Positions 34,200 to 43,713 of a DNA stretch of 64,000 nt are shown in pieces. The position numbers and the translations under genes were made by a program. Source of the stretch: Duganella dendranthematis. GTDB taxonomy: Bacteria > Pseudomonadota > Gammaproteobacteria > Burkholderiales > Burkholderiaceae_D. The DNA is taken from positions 2,976,001-3,040,000 of the forward strand of contig NZ_CP051684.1 in assembly GCF_012849375.1 (NCBI RefSeq). Direction: 5' to 3'. The stretch's first letter is position 1. Every line of letters begins with the position of its first letter. The notes under the pieces are model-generated. The model was given only the letters and a program-made list of their open reading frames with translations, did no database searches and was not told the origin of the DNA.

Positions 34200-36008
34200 A
34201 TGTCCTCAATGCGTACTCACTACTGCGGCCTCACCACTGAAGCGCTGCTTGGCCAAACCGTCAGCCTGTGCGGCTGGGTACACCGTCGCCGCGACCACGG
34301 CGGGGTGATCTTCATCGACCTGCGCGACCGCGAAGGCCTGGTGCAGATCGTATGCAATCCGGAACAGGCTGAAGTATTCAAGGCCGCCGAATCCGTGCGT
34401 AACGAGTTCTGCCTGCGCGTGACCGGTGTGGTCAAGGACCGTCTGGCTGGCACCGTCAACAGCAACCTGAAATCGGGCAAGATCGAAGTGGTGTGCTCGC
34501 AACTGGAAGTGCTGAACGCCTCGGTGGCCGTGCCGTTCCAGCTGGACGACGACAACCTGTCGGAAACCACCCGCCTGACCCACCGCGTGCTGGACCTGCG
34601 TCGTCCACAGATGCAGAACAACCTGCGCCTGCGCTACAAGGTCACGATGGAAGTGCGTAAGTACCTGGACGAGCTGGGCTTCATCGACATCGAAACCCCG
34701 ATGCTGACCAAGTCGACCCCGGAAGGCGCGCGCGACTACCTGGTGCCGTCGCGCGTCAACGCCGGCAGCTTCTTCGCGCTGCCGCAGTCGCCACAGCTGT
34801 TCAAGCAGCTGCTGATGGTGGCCAACTTCGACCGTTACTACCAGATCACCAAGTGCTTCCGCGACGAAGACCTGCGCGCCGACCGCCAGCCGGAATTCAC
34901 CCAGATCGACTGCGAAACCTCGTTCCTGACCGAACAGGAAATCCGCGATCTGTTCGAAGACATGATCCGCAAAACGTTCAAGAACACCATGGACGTCGAC
35001 CTGCCGAACCCGTTCCCGGTGATGGACTTCGCCGAAGCCATGGGCAGCTACGGTTCGGACAAGCCGGACATGCGCGTCAAGCTGAAATTCACCGAACTGA
35101 CTGAGGTTGTCAAGAACGTCGAATTCAAGATCTTCAACAGCGCCGCCAACCTGCCGAACGGCCGCGTGGTCGGCCTGCGCGTGCCGAAAGGCGGTTCGAT
35201 GCCGCGTTCGGAAATCGATGCCTACACCCAGTTCGTCGCCATCTACGGTGCGCGCGGCCTGGCGTACATCAAGGTCAACGAGAAAGCCAAAGGCCGTGAC
35301 GGTCTGCAATCGCCGATCGTCAAATCGATCGACGACGCCACCCTGGCCACCATTCTGGAACTGACCGGCGCCGAAGACGGCGACCTGATCTTCTTCGGCG
35401 CGGACAAAGCCAAAGTGGTGAACGATGCCATTGGCGCGCTGCGCGTCAAGATCGGCCACTCGGAATTCGGCAAGGCCGCCGGCCTGTTCGACGACGTCTG
35501 GGCGCCGCTGTGGGTGATCGACTTCCCGATGTTCGAATATGACGAAGAAGGCGACCGCTGGACCGCGACCCACCACCCGTTCACCGCGCCGAAAGACGGC
35601 CACGAAGACTGGCTGGAAACCAATCCGGGCGCCTGCATCGCCAAGGCCTACGACATGGTGCTGAACGGCTGGGAACTGGGCGGCGGTTCGATCCGTATCC
35701 ACCGCGAAGACGTACAGTCGAAAGTGTTCCGCGCACTGAAGATCGACGCCGACGAAGCGCGCCTGAAGTTCGGCTTCCTGCTGGATGCGCTGCAATACGG
35801 CGCGCCGCCGCACGGTGGCCTGGCATTCGGCCTGGACCGTATCGTGACGCTGATGACCAAGTCGGACTCGATCCGCGACGTCATCGCCTTCCCGAAAACC
35901 CAGCGCGCGCAGGATCTGCTGACCCACGCGCCGTCGGAAGTGGACGAGAAGCAGCTCAAAGAACTGCATATCCGTCTGCGTGCGGTCGAGCCGAAAGTGG
36001 CCGGCTAA
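34200..36008 (+). CDS. aspS: Aspartyl-tRNA synthetase
   Basis: Class II synthetase that charges tRNA-Asp (and possibly tRNA-Asn, if the non-discriminating form). The 602 residues start [20 protein letters not shown], with an OB-fold anticodon domain ([20 protein letters not shown]), motif 2 ([18 protein letters not shown]), the bacterial GAD insertion (about 280-420), and motif 3 ([13 protein letters not shown]). I cannot tell from sequence alone whether it is discriminating. A strong terminator follows. The ATG at 34200 is preferred, with an alternative nine bases on. Confidence 0.98.
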   Translation: MSSMRTHYCGLTTEALLGQTVSLCGWVHRRRDHGGVIFIDLRDREGLVQIVCNPEQAEVFKAAESVRNEFCLRVTGVVKDRLAGTVNSNLKSGKIEVVCSQLEVLNASVAVPFQLDDDNLSETTRLTHRVLDLRRPQMQNNLRLRYKVTMEVRKYLDELGFIDIETPMLTKSTPEGARDYLVPSRVNAGSFFALPQSPQLFKQLLMVANFDRYYQITKCFRDEDLRADRQPEFTQIDCETSFLTEQEIRDLFEDMIRKTFKNTMDVDLPNPFPVMDFAEAMGSYGSDKPDMRVKLKFTELTEVVKNVEFKIFNSAANLPNGRVVGLRVPKGGSMPRSEIDAYTQFVAIYGARGLAYIKVNEKAKGRDGLQSPIVKSIDDATLATILELTGAEDGDLIFFGADKAKVVNDAIGALRVKIGHSEFGKAAGLFDDVWAPLWVIDFPMFEYDEEGDRWTATHHPFTAPKDGHEDWLETNPGACIAKAYDMVLNGWELGGGSIRIHREDVQSKVFRALKIDADEARLKFGFLLDALQYGAPPHGGLAFGLDRIVTLMTKSDSIRDVIAFPKTQRAQDLLTHAPSEVDEKQLKELHIRLRAVEPKVAG

Positions 36009-36022
36009 TCTGTCTCATCTGG

Positions 36023-36050
36023 AAAAGGCGCTGCGGCGCCTTTTCTTTTA
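36023..36050 (+). terminator. Intrinsic terminator after aspS
   Basis: AAAAGGCGC (36023-36031) and GCGCCTTTT (36036-36044), nine base pairs with a four-base loop, then CTTTTA. It separates aspS from nudB, whose ATG begins nine bases later. Confidence 0.88.
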
Positions 36051-36058
36051 GCGCGTTT

Positions 36059-36526
36059 ATGAAGCCTTACAAGATACCCGAATCCGTGCTGGTGGTGATC
36101 CACACCGCCGACCTGCACGTGCTGCTGATCGAGCGCGCCGACAAGCCGGGCTACTGGCAATCGGTGACCGGTTCGCTGGACGCGCCGGACGAGCCGTTGC
36201 TGCAGACCGCCGCGCGCGAGCTGTTCGAGGAAACCGGCATCGTCGCCGACGGCGAGCGCATCGCGCTGCGCGACTGGCGCTTGTCGAATGTGTACGAGAT
36301 TTACCCGGTGTGGCGCCACCGCTACGCGCCCGGTGTCACGCAAAATACCGAGCACGTGTTCAGCGTCGAAGTGCCGCGCAATATTGCCATCACGCTCAGC
36401 CCGCGCGAGCATCTGAATTACGTCTGGCTGCCGTACCTGGAGGCGGCCGACAAATGCTTCTCGTCCTCCAACGCCGAAGCTGTCTTGCTGCTGCCACAGC
36501 AGCTGCGGGATTTTGGCGCCGGCTGA
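36059..36526 (+). CDS. nudB: Dihydroneopterin triphosphate diphosphatase (Nudix)
   Basis: Nudix hydrolase that removes pyrophosphate from dihydroneopterin triphosphate in folate synthesis. The 155 residues contain the Nudix box (GSLDAPDEPLLQTAARELFE then ETGI, about residues 39-62). The NudB-like substrate region follows, with RDWRLSNVYEIYPVWRHRYA and EHVFSVEVP. The aspS-nudB neighbourhood is the conserved one in proteobacteria and supports nudB over other Nudix enzymes. Confidence 0.9.
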   Translation: MKPYKIPESVLVVIHTADLHVLLIERADKPGYWQSVTGSLDAPDEPLLQTAARELFEETGIVADGERIALRDWRLSNVYEIYPVWRHRYAPGVTQNTEHVFSVEVPRNIAITLSPREHLNYVWLPYLEAADKCFSSSNAEAVLLLPQQLRDFGAG

Positions 36527-36602
36527 CGTATTTTCTGGCAAGCCTCAAGATCATTGACTACAATCAATAGATCTAAAGAAACTTTACGTTCTAGAAGGTA
36601 TC

Positions 36603-38554
36603 ATGGCCAGTCCTACCTCTTCCAGCCCTGTCGGCTCCGTGCTCAATAGCGGCAATCTGTCGATCGATGCCTTGATTAGCGGCAGCAAGTGGGGACGACG
36701 ACGGCCGGACCGACCACGGTGACCTACAGCTTCCCGTGGACCACCAACGCCAATGCCGTCTACAGCGGCGCCGGCGGCGGCCGCTATTCACCCGACAATG
36801 AAGCCAGCGCTGCCCAGCACTACGGCCTGGATGCGACGCAGCAGGCCGCAGCCACCGGCGCACTGCAGGCCTGGGCCAATGTGGCCAATATCAATCCGGT
36901 GCTGGTGGCGGAAACCAGCACCTCGGTCGGCGATATCCGCCTGGGCTTCACCTCGGCCACGCAAAGCAGCAGCGACGGCGGCCAAGCCTGGGGCTGGGCG
37001 TATTTCCCGACCGCCAACACGCCGTCCGGCGGCGATGTCTGGATCAGCACCTCGACCACCAGCACCGACTGGTCGGTAGGCTCGTACAACTATATGTCGC
37101 TGGTGCATGAACTGGGACATGCGCTGGGCCTGAAACACCCGTTCGAGGATGGCGACGTCGACCTGGCGCACGCCAACCGCGAGTATTCCATCATGGCCTA
37201 CGACGACGCGCCCAACAGCGTGTGGGTGGACTTCAGCCGCACGTCGGCCGGCTACAGCTGGAAGTCGTACAACATCGTGCCGGATTCGCCGATGGTCAAC
37301 GACATCGCCGCCATCCAGTATCTGTACGGCGCCAACACCGGCTACAACACGGGTAACAATACCTACACCTTCGATCCGGCCACGCCATTCCTGCACACCA
37401 TCTGGGATGCCGGCGGCAACGACACCATTTCGATCGCCAACTTTACCGTCGGCAGCGTGATCGATTTGCAGGCCGGTCATTATTCGTCGCTGCGCATGGT
37501 GGCGGAACAGTCGCCGGCCGGCGTCGTCTGGAATACCGCGCCGCCGACCACCACCTATGACGGCACCAACAACCTGGGCATCGCCTACGGCGTGACGATC
37601 GAAAACGCGATCGGCGGCAGCGGCAACGATACGCTGATCGGCAACGCGGTGGCCAACCATTTGCAGGGTAACGGCGGCGCCAACAGCATTGACGGCGGTG
37701 ACGGCATCGACACTGCGGTCTACACCGGCAACTTCAGCAGCTACGCGCTGGCGGCCACCAGCACCGGCTACCTGGTCACGCTGCAAAGCAATCCGTCGCA
37801 GACCGACACGCTGACCAACATCGAGCGCCTGTCGTTCGCCAATGCCAGCATGGCGCTGAACCTGAACAGTCTGGCGGAAGATCCGTTGCAGGCGCAGTAC
37901 ACGGCGCTGGCGGAAAAATTCTACGTGGCGTATTTCGGCCGCCCAGCCGACGCCACCGGCCTGGCCAATATGGTGTCGCAGTTCAACGGCGCCAACGTGC
38001 CAACCAACACCACCGACTTTGTGGCCGCCTATGCGACCAATGCTACTGTCAAGTCGCTGATCGACAGCTTCGGCAACAGCGCGGAATCGGCGACGCTATA
38101 CCATGGCACCAACCGCGATTTCGTGACCGCCATTTACGCCCACTTGCTGGGCCGCACGCCCGACCTGGACGGCTTGAATTATTGGACCGGAGAATTGGAT
38201 AACGGTAACCTGGTGCGTGGCTGGGCGGCATTGAATATCGCGGCCGGCGCTGAAGCCAACAAAACCGCACAAGGGCAGGTCGATGCTGCGCTGGTCGCCA
38301 ACCGCGTCACGGTGGCCGCCAACTTCACCGCGCTGCTGGACACACCGGCCGAGGTGGGGGGCTATGCGGGCGACGCCGCCGCAGCCACGGCGCGCGCGTT
38401 ATTGGACCGGGTTGACCAGAATTCCAGCATCCTGGCTTATGAAAGTACCGTCATCAGCACGGTGGCGCAGATGTCGAGCCTGGCGCAGGGCGGCACCGCG
38501 CTGGCGCAGCTGATCGGCGTCCAGCATATCGACCACGGCCTGATGCTGGCCTAG
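36603..38554 (+). pseudogene. Serralysin-like M10 metallopeptidase with RTX repeats and DUF4214, frameshifted
   Basis: Predicted secreted zinc protease (type I secretion). Frame 1 from ATG 36603 reads MASPTSSSPVGSVLNSGNLS to SKWG and then hits a stop at 36720. The family resumes one frame on as GTTTAGPTTVTYSFPWTTNA and runs to 38554. Adding one G in the run 36691-36694 gives a 650-residue protein. Features: zinc motif HELGHALGLKH, Met-turn SIMAYDD, RTX-type GGSGNDTLIGNAVANHLQGN and GGDGIDTAVY, then DUF4214 repeats (KFYVAYFGRPADATGLANM, AHLLGRTPDLDGLNYW). No signal peptide, as expected for RTX secretion. No transporter genes are nearby. Confidence 0.88.
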
Positions 38555-38618
38555 GTCAGTTAAAGTGAACGTGCGGCGGCGCACCCCCGAATGCGGTCTC
38601 GGGGGTAAAATAAGTCGC

Positions 38619-39437
38619 ATGAAGATCCGAGTCGCTACCTACAACATCCACAAGGGCGTTTCCAGCATACGCGCGGAACCGCGCGTGATGGCCTTGAAAC
38701 AAGCCATCGGCATGTTTGACGCCGATGTGGTTTTTTTGCAGGAAGTGCAGGGCAAGCACGACCTCAAGGCCGCCAAATACGGCGCCGAACACCTGGGCCA
38801 CAAGCACTGGCCCGCTGCGGCGCAGCATGAATATTTCGCCGGCGAATCGCGCCACCTGCACGCCGCCTACGGCATGAACGCCATCTACGACCACGGCCAC
38901 CATGGCAACGCGCTGCTGAGCGCTTTCCCGATCGCCAGCCAGGCCAACCGCGACGTCTCCGACCACGCCTATGAGCAGCGCGGCATCCTGCACTGTATGC
39001 TGGACACGCCACGCGGCCCGGTGCATTGCTATGTGGTCCACCTGGGACTGTTTGAAAGCGGCCGCCGGCGCCAGACCCAGGCGCTGATCGCCGCCGTCAA
39101 GGAAACTGCGCCGCATGGCGAACCGGTGGTCATCGCCGGCGACTTCAACGACTGGCGCAACACCCTCAGCACCGAACTGCGCAACGCGCTGGGCGTGGTC
39201 GAGGCGTTCGACGAGATCGAAGGCGCCAACAGTGCGCTGGGCGAAATCATGCGCAAGCTGCGCCGCAAGAGCAGCGTCAACCCGGCCCGCACCTTCCCGT
39301 CCGCGCTGCCGTTCTTCCGCCTGGACCGCATCTACGTGCGCGGCTTCCGGGTGGAGACGGCCGAGGTAATGCATGGTAGTCTGTGGGCCAAGCTGTCAGA
39401 CCACGCTCCCATCGTCGCCTCGCTGACGCTGGCTTGA
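38619..39437 (+). CDS. Endonuclease/exonuclease/phosphatase family protein (YbhP-like)
   Basis: A 272-residue metal-dependent phosphoesterase of the EEP superfamily. Motifs: YNIHKGVSSIRAEPR near residue 8, FLQEVQGKHDLKAA (catalytic Glu), VVHLGLFESGRRRQTQAL, VIAGDFNDWRNTLS, and the C-terminal DHAPIVASL. In Escherichia coli the related ybhP gene sits next to clsB, as here (clsB starts nine bases later), so a role in membrane phospholipid metabolism is plausible. ATG 38619 is chosen over an upstream in-frame ATG that lacks homology. Confidence 0.88.
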   Translation: MKIRVATYNIHKGVSSIRAEPRVMALKQAIGMFDADVVFLQEVQGKHDLKAAKYGAEHLGHKHWPAAAQHEYFAGESRHLHAAYGMNAIYDHGHHGNALLSAFPIASQANRDVSDHAYEQRGILHCMLDTPRGPVHCYVVHLGLFESGRRRQTQALIAAVKETAPHGEPVVIAGDFNDWRNTLSTELRNALGVVEAFDEIEGANSALGEIMRKLRRKSSVNPARTFPSALPFFRLDRIYVRGFRVETAEVMHGSLWAKLSDHAPIVASLTLA

Positions 39438-39446
39438 GCGCACACC

Positions 39447-40606
39447 ATGCGCCCTGTAAATTTCATCGCCGATAACGACGTTACGCTGCTGCATACCGGG
39501 ACCGATTTCTTCCCGGCGCTGATCGGCGCCATCGACGCAGCGCAGTATGAAGTCTATTTCGAAACCTATATCTTCGCCGGCGACGACACCGGCCTGAGCG
39601 TGCAGGCCGCGCTGATCCGCGCCGCCCAGCGCGGCGTGCAGGTGCGCATGATTACCGACTGGTGGGGCACCGGCCGCCGCCAGGTCAACAGCATGCATGC
39701 GCAGCTGGTGGCCCAGGGCGTCGAGCACCGCATGTTCAATCCGTGGTTCCTGCGCGGCGTCACCCGCACCCACCGCAAGATCTGCGTGGTCGACCGCCAG
39801 GTGGCTTACGTCGGCGGCATCAACATCAATGACGATATGTTCTGCGATTACGATCACAGCAAGGCGCTGTCGGCGCCGCGCTGGGATTTCGCGGTGCAGG
39901 TGCGTGGCCCGCTGGTGGCCGACATCCAGGCCGAGGCGGTGACGCAATGGCGCCGCCTGGGCAAGCTGGGCCTGATCAAGCGCATCGGCCTGTACCGCGA
40001 CATGCGCAAGGTCGAAAAAATCGCCGCCGAGCATGCGGTGCAGGCCGGCTTTGTGGTGCGCGACAACCTGCGCAACCGCCACACCATCCAGCGCGCCTAC
40101 CTGAAGGCGCTGGGGCAGGCGCGCAAGAGCGTGCTGCTGGCCAATCCGTATTTCGCGCCGAGCCGCAAGTTGCGCCGCGCCTTGACGTCGGCCGCCGAAC
40201 GCGGCGTCGAGGTGGTGCTGCTGATCGGCGTCGGCGAGATCTGGCTGCAGGATGCGGTGGCGCATTCCTTCTACCCGAAGCTGCTTGCCGCCGGCGTCAA
40301 AGTGGTGGAATATCACAAGACGCAGTTGCACGCCAAGGTTGCCGTCATCGATGACGACTGGGCCACGGTCGGTTCCAGCAATGTAGACGGGCTGAGCCTG
40401 TTCCTGAACCAGGAAGCCAATGTGGTGATCAAGGATGCGGTGTTTGCGCAGGCGCTGCGCCAGCGCATCGAGGCGGCGGTTGCCGACGGCAAGGTCATCA
40501 CCTATGATGACTTCGCGCACGTCGGCCATGTGAAGCGGATCGGCTACGAGGTGGCGTTTGTGTTCTACAAATTGATAATGCGGGTGTTCGCTGTGGGGAA
40601 ATACGC

Positions 40607-40610
<4 letters not shown>
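39447..40610 (+). CDS. clsB: Cardiolipin synthase B
   Basis: Phospholipase D-superfamily enzyme that joins phospholipids into cardiolipin. The 387 residues have two HKD motifs: THRKICVVDRQVAYVGGINI near 110 and LHAKVAVIDDDWATVGSSNV near 292. The N terminus lacks the two helices of ClsA, which fits ClsB. It is coupled to hsp15 downstream (GTGA overlap) and follows the YbhP-like gene. Confidence 0.93.
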
Positions 40611-40990
<380 letters not shown>

Positions 40991-41010
40991 CTTCTACCCC
41001 CAAGCGACAA

Positions 41011-41040
41011 GGGGTCTGACCCAATCCGGGGTCCGACCCC
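41011..41040. repeat. REP-like palindromic element, copy 2
   Basis: GGGGTCTGACCC (41011-41022) and GGGGTCCGACCCC (41028-41040) form the same kind of two-arm palindrome as the element at 12179-12208, with one mismatch and a different spacer. Its right end overlaps the hsp15 terminator stem. Both copies are preceded by a short ACCCC tract. Confidence 0.7.
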
Positions 41041-41066
41041 GCAAGTGATCGCCTTGCGGGGTTATT
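41037..41066 (+). terminator. Intrinsic terminator after hsp15
   Basis: CCCCGCAAG (41037-41045) pairs with CTTGCGGGG (41053-41061) around a seven-base loop, followed by TTATT. The left arm shares four bases with the REP-like element, so the terminator may have been built from the repeat. Confidence 0.7.
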
Positions 41067-41250
41067 GCTGCACCGCAGTAATAGAACCCCACCTCTAAAG
41101 GTACTGTTTGACATTCACCCCAAGTGGATAATAGTACGAGCGTTCGCAATTCTTTTCACACAGAGTAAATTTAAGTAGAGCAGAATATTCGTTTCTCTCA
41201 AACGCCTTTTTACCCTGGGATGCAATCTTATTAATACCTCAACTAAATTT

Positions 41251-41874
41251 ATGCGCAAAGGCGAGTTAACCCGCGCGGCAATCCTGGACGTGGCGCTCGA
41301 CCTGGCCAGCCGCGATGGTCTGGAAGGTCTGACCATCGGATTGCTCGCGGATAAGATGAACATGAGCAAATCCGGCGTGTTCGCGCATTTCGGCTCGCGT
41401 GAAGACTTGCAGTTGGAAGTGCTGAAGCTGTATCACCACCGTTTCGAACAGGAAGTGTTCTTCCCGAGCGTGAAAGAGCCACGCGGCATCCAGCGCCTGC
41501 AAGCGATGTTTGCGCGCTGGGTCAAGCGGGTCAGCGTCGAAGTGGCGTCGGGCTGCATCTACATCAGCGGCGCGGTCGAGTATGACGACCGGCCCGGCCC
41601 GATCCGCGAAGAGTTGATGGCCATGGTCGGCGCCTGGCAGGGCGCGCTGCTGCGCTGCGTGAAGCAGTGTATCGAGACCGGCGACCTGCAAGAGGGCATC
41701 GACCCGCAGCAGCTGGTCTACGAGATGTACGGCCTGATCCTGGCCCTGCACCACGACGGCCGCTTCCTGCGCATTCCGGGCAGCTTGGAACGCGCGGGCA
41801 GGGGCTTTGAGCGCCTGATCGAAACGTATCGCAATCCGCAGTCGCCGGCAGCGGTGGTTGCAAACGCCAATTAA
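41251..41874 (+). CDS. TetR/AcrR-family transcriptional regulator of the adjacent beta-oxidation operon
   Basis: A 207-residue TetR repressor. The HTH domain (about 9-55) reads LTRAAILDVALDLASRDGLE and GLLADKMNMSKSGVFAHFGS. The C-terminal ligand domain resembles the TetR_C_13-type acyl-CoA-responsive regulators. It lies just upstream of the acyl-CoA dehydrogenase, on the same strand, and is very likely the local fatty-acid repressor. A perfect TTGACA (41108-41113) lies in the AT-rich upstream region, but no well-spaced -10 could be fixed. Confidence 0.88.
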   Translation: MRKGELTRAAILDVALDLASRDGLEGLTIGLLADKMNMSKSGVFAHFGSREDLQLEVLKLYHHRFEQEVFFPSVKEPRGIQRLQAMFARWVKRVSVEVASGCIYISGAVEYDDRPGPIREELMAMVGAWQGALLRCVKQCIETGDLQEGIDPQQLVYEMYGLILALHHDGRFLRIPGSLERAGRGFERLIETYRNPQSPAAVVANAN

Positions 41875-41885
41875 TTAATTCAAAC

Positions 41886-41896
41886 ACTACAGTAGT
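41886..41896. promoter_or_regulatory. Small palindrome before the acyl-CoA dehydrogenase
   Basis: ACTAC-A-GTAGT, 11 bases, just before the CAGGAG ribosome-binding site of the dehydrogenase. It could be part of a TetR operator, but it is short, and no second copy was found upstream of the regulator. Confidence 0.3.
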
Positions 41897-41911
41897 CATC
41901 AGGAGAAAAAA

Positions 41912-43701
41912 ATGGGTCAATACGTCGCGCCAATCCGGGATATGCAATTCGTTCTGCACGAGTTCCTGAAAGTGGAAGATGAACTGAAAGCATTGCCGGA
42001 CTACAGCGAAGTCGATGCCGACATCATCAACCAGGTGCTGGAAGAAGGCGGCAAGTTCACCGCCGGCGTGCTGTTCCCGCTGAACCACTCCGGTGACCGC
42101 GAAGGCTGCAAGCACGACGCCGCCACCCACACCGTGACCACCCGAAGGGCTTCAAGGAAGCGTACAAGCAGTACGTGGAAGGCGGCTGGGCGGCACTGGC
42201 CTGCGATCCTGAATACGGCGGCCAGGGCCTGCCAGTGGTGCTGAACAATTCGTTCTACGAAATGCTGAACTCGGCCAACCAGGCCTGGACCATGTACCCG
42301 GGCCTGTCGCACGGCGCCTACGAGTGCCTGAAAGAACACGGCACCGCGCAGCAGAAAGAAGTCTACCTGCCGAAACTGGTGTCGGGCGAATGGACCGGCA
42401 CCATGTGCCTGACCGAACCACACTGCGGCACCGACCTGGGCATGCTGCGCTCGAAAGCGCTGCCACAGGAAGATGGCTCGTGGCTGATCACCGGCAACAA
42501 GATCTTCATCTCGGCCGGCGAACACGACATGTCGGAAAACATCCTGCACCTGGTGCTGGCCCGCGTGCCGGATGCACCGGAAGGCTCGAAAGGCATTTCG
42601 CTGTTCCTGGTGCCGAAGTTCCTGCCGAAAGAAGACGGCACGGTTGGCGAACGCAATCCGATCACCTGCGGCGCCATCGAAGAAAAAATGGGCATCCACG
42701 GCAACTCGACCTGCCAGATGAACCTGGACGGCGCCAAGGGCTGGATCATCGGCCAGCCAAACAAGGGCCTGAACGCCATGTTCGTGTTCATGAACGCCGC
42801 CCGCCTGGGCGTTGGCATGCAGTCGCTGGGCCTGACCGAGATCGCTTACCAGAACGCCGTGATCTACGCCAAGGACCGCACCCAGATGCGTTCGCTGACC
42901 GGCGTCAAGCGTCCGGACCTGCCGGCCGACCCGATCATCGTCCACGCCGACGTGCGCCGCATGCTGCTGACCGGCCGCGCTTACGCGGAAGGCGCGCGCG
43001 CTTTCACCTCCTACGTGGCGCTGCAGATCGACCGCGAACTGCACCACCCTGACGAAGATGTGCGCAAGGAAGCCGCCGACGAAGTCGCGCTGCTGACCCC
43101 GATCGTCAAGGCCTTCATCACCGACAACGCCTGGATCGCCACCTCGGAAGCGATGCAAGTGTTCGGCGGCCACGGCTACATCTCGGAATGGGGCATGGAG
43201 CAGTACGTGCGCGACGCCCGCATTAACCTGATCTACGAAGGCACCAACACCATCCAGTCGCTGGACCTGCTGGGCCGCAAGATCCTGGGCGACAACGGCG
43301 CCAAGCTGCGCAAGTTCGGTGAGAAAATCAAGGCGTTCGTCGAAGAAAATGGCCTGGACGAAAACCTGAGCGAATTCATCACCCCACTGGGCGAGCTGGG
43401 CGACAAAGTCACCAAGCTGACCATGGAAATCGGCATGAAGGCGTTCCAGAACGCCGATGAAGTGGGCGCCGCCGCCGTGCCTTACCTGCGCGTTGTCGGC
43501 CACCTGGTGTACAGCTACTTCTTCGCGCAAATGGCGAAGATCGCGCTGGAAAAACAGGACAGCACCGATACCTTCTACAAAGCCAAGCTGGCGACCGCGC
43601 GCTTCTACTTCGCCCGCCTGCAACCAGAAACCGCAACCCTGATCCGTCAGGCGCGTTCGGGCTCCGCCAACCTGATGGCACTCGACGCCGACCTGTTCTA
43701 A
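41912..43701 (+). pseudogene. Acyl-CoA dehydrogenase (FadE-like), frameshifted
   Basis: Catalyses the first, FAD-linked step of beta-oxidation. Frame 1 from ATG 41912 gives MGQYVAPIRDMQFVLHEFLK to HDAATHTVTT at 42142. The family then continues one frame on as PKGFKEAYKQYVEGGWAALA to 43701. Adding one C in the run 42141-42143 restores a 596-residue protein, exactly the usual size of this acyl-CoA dehydrogenase (C-terminal-domain type). Motifs: TMCLTEPHCGTDLGMLRSKA, GGHGYISEWGMEQYVRDARI, NLIYEGTNTIQSLDLLGRKI. Loss would cripple the operon, so an assembly error is more likely than a true pseudogene. Confidence 0.9.
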
Positions 43702-43713
43702 GAGGAAACGACA

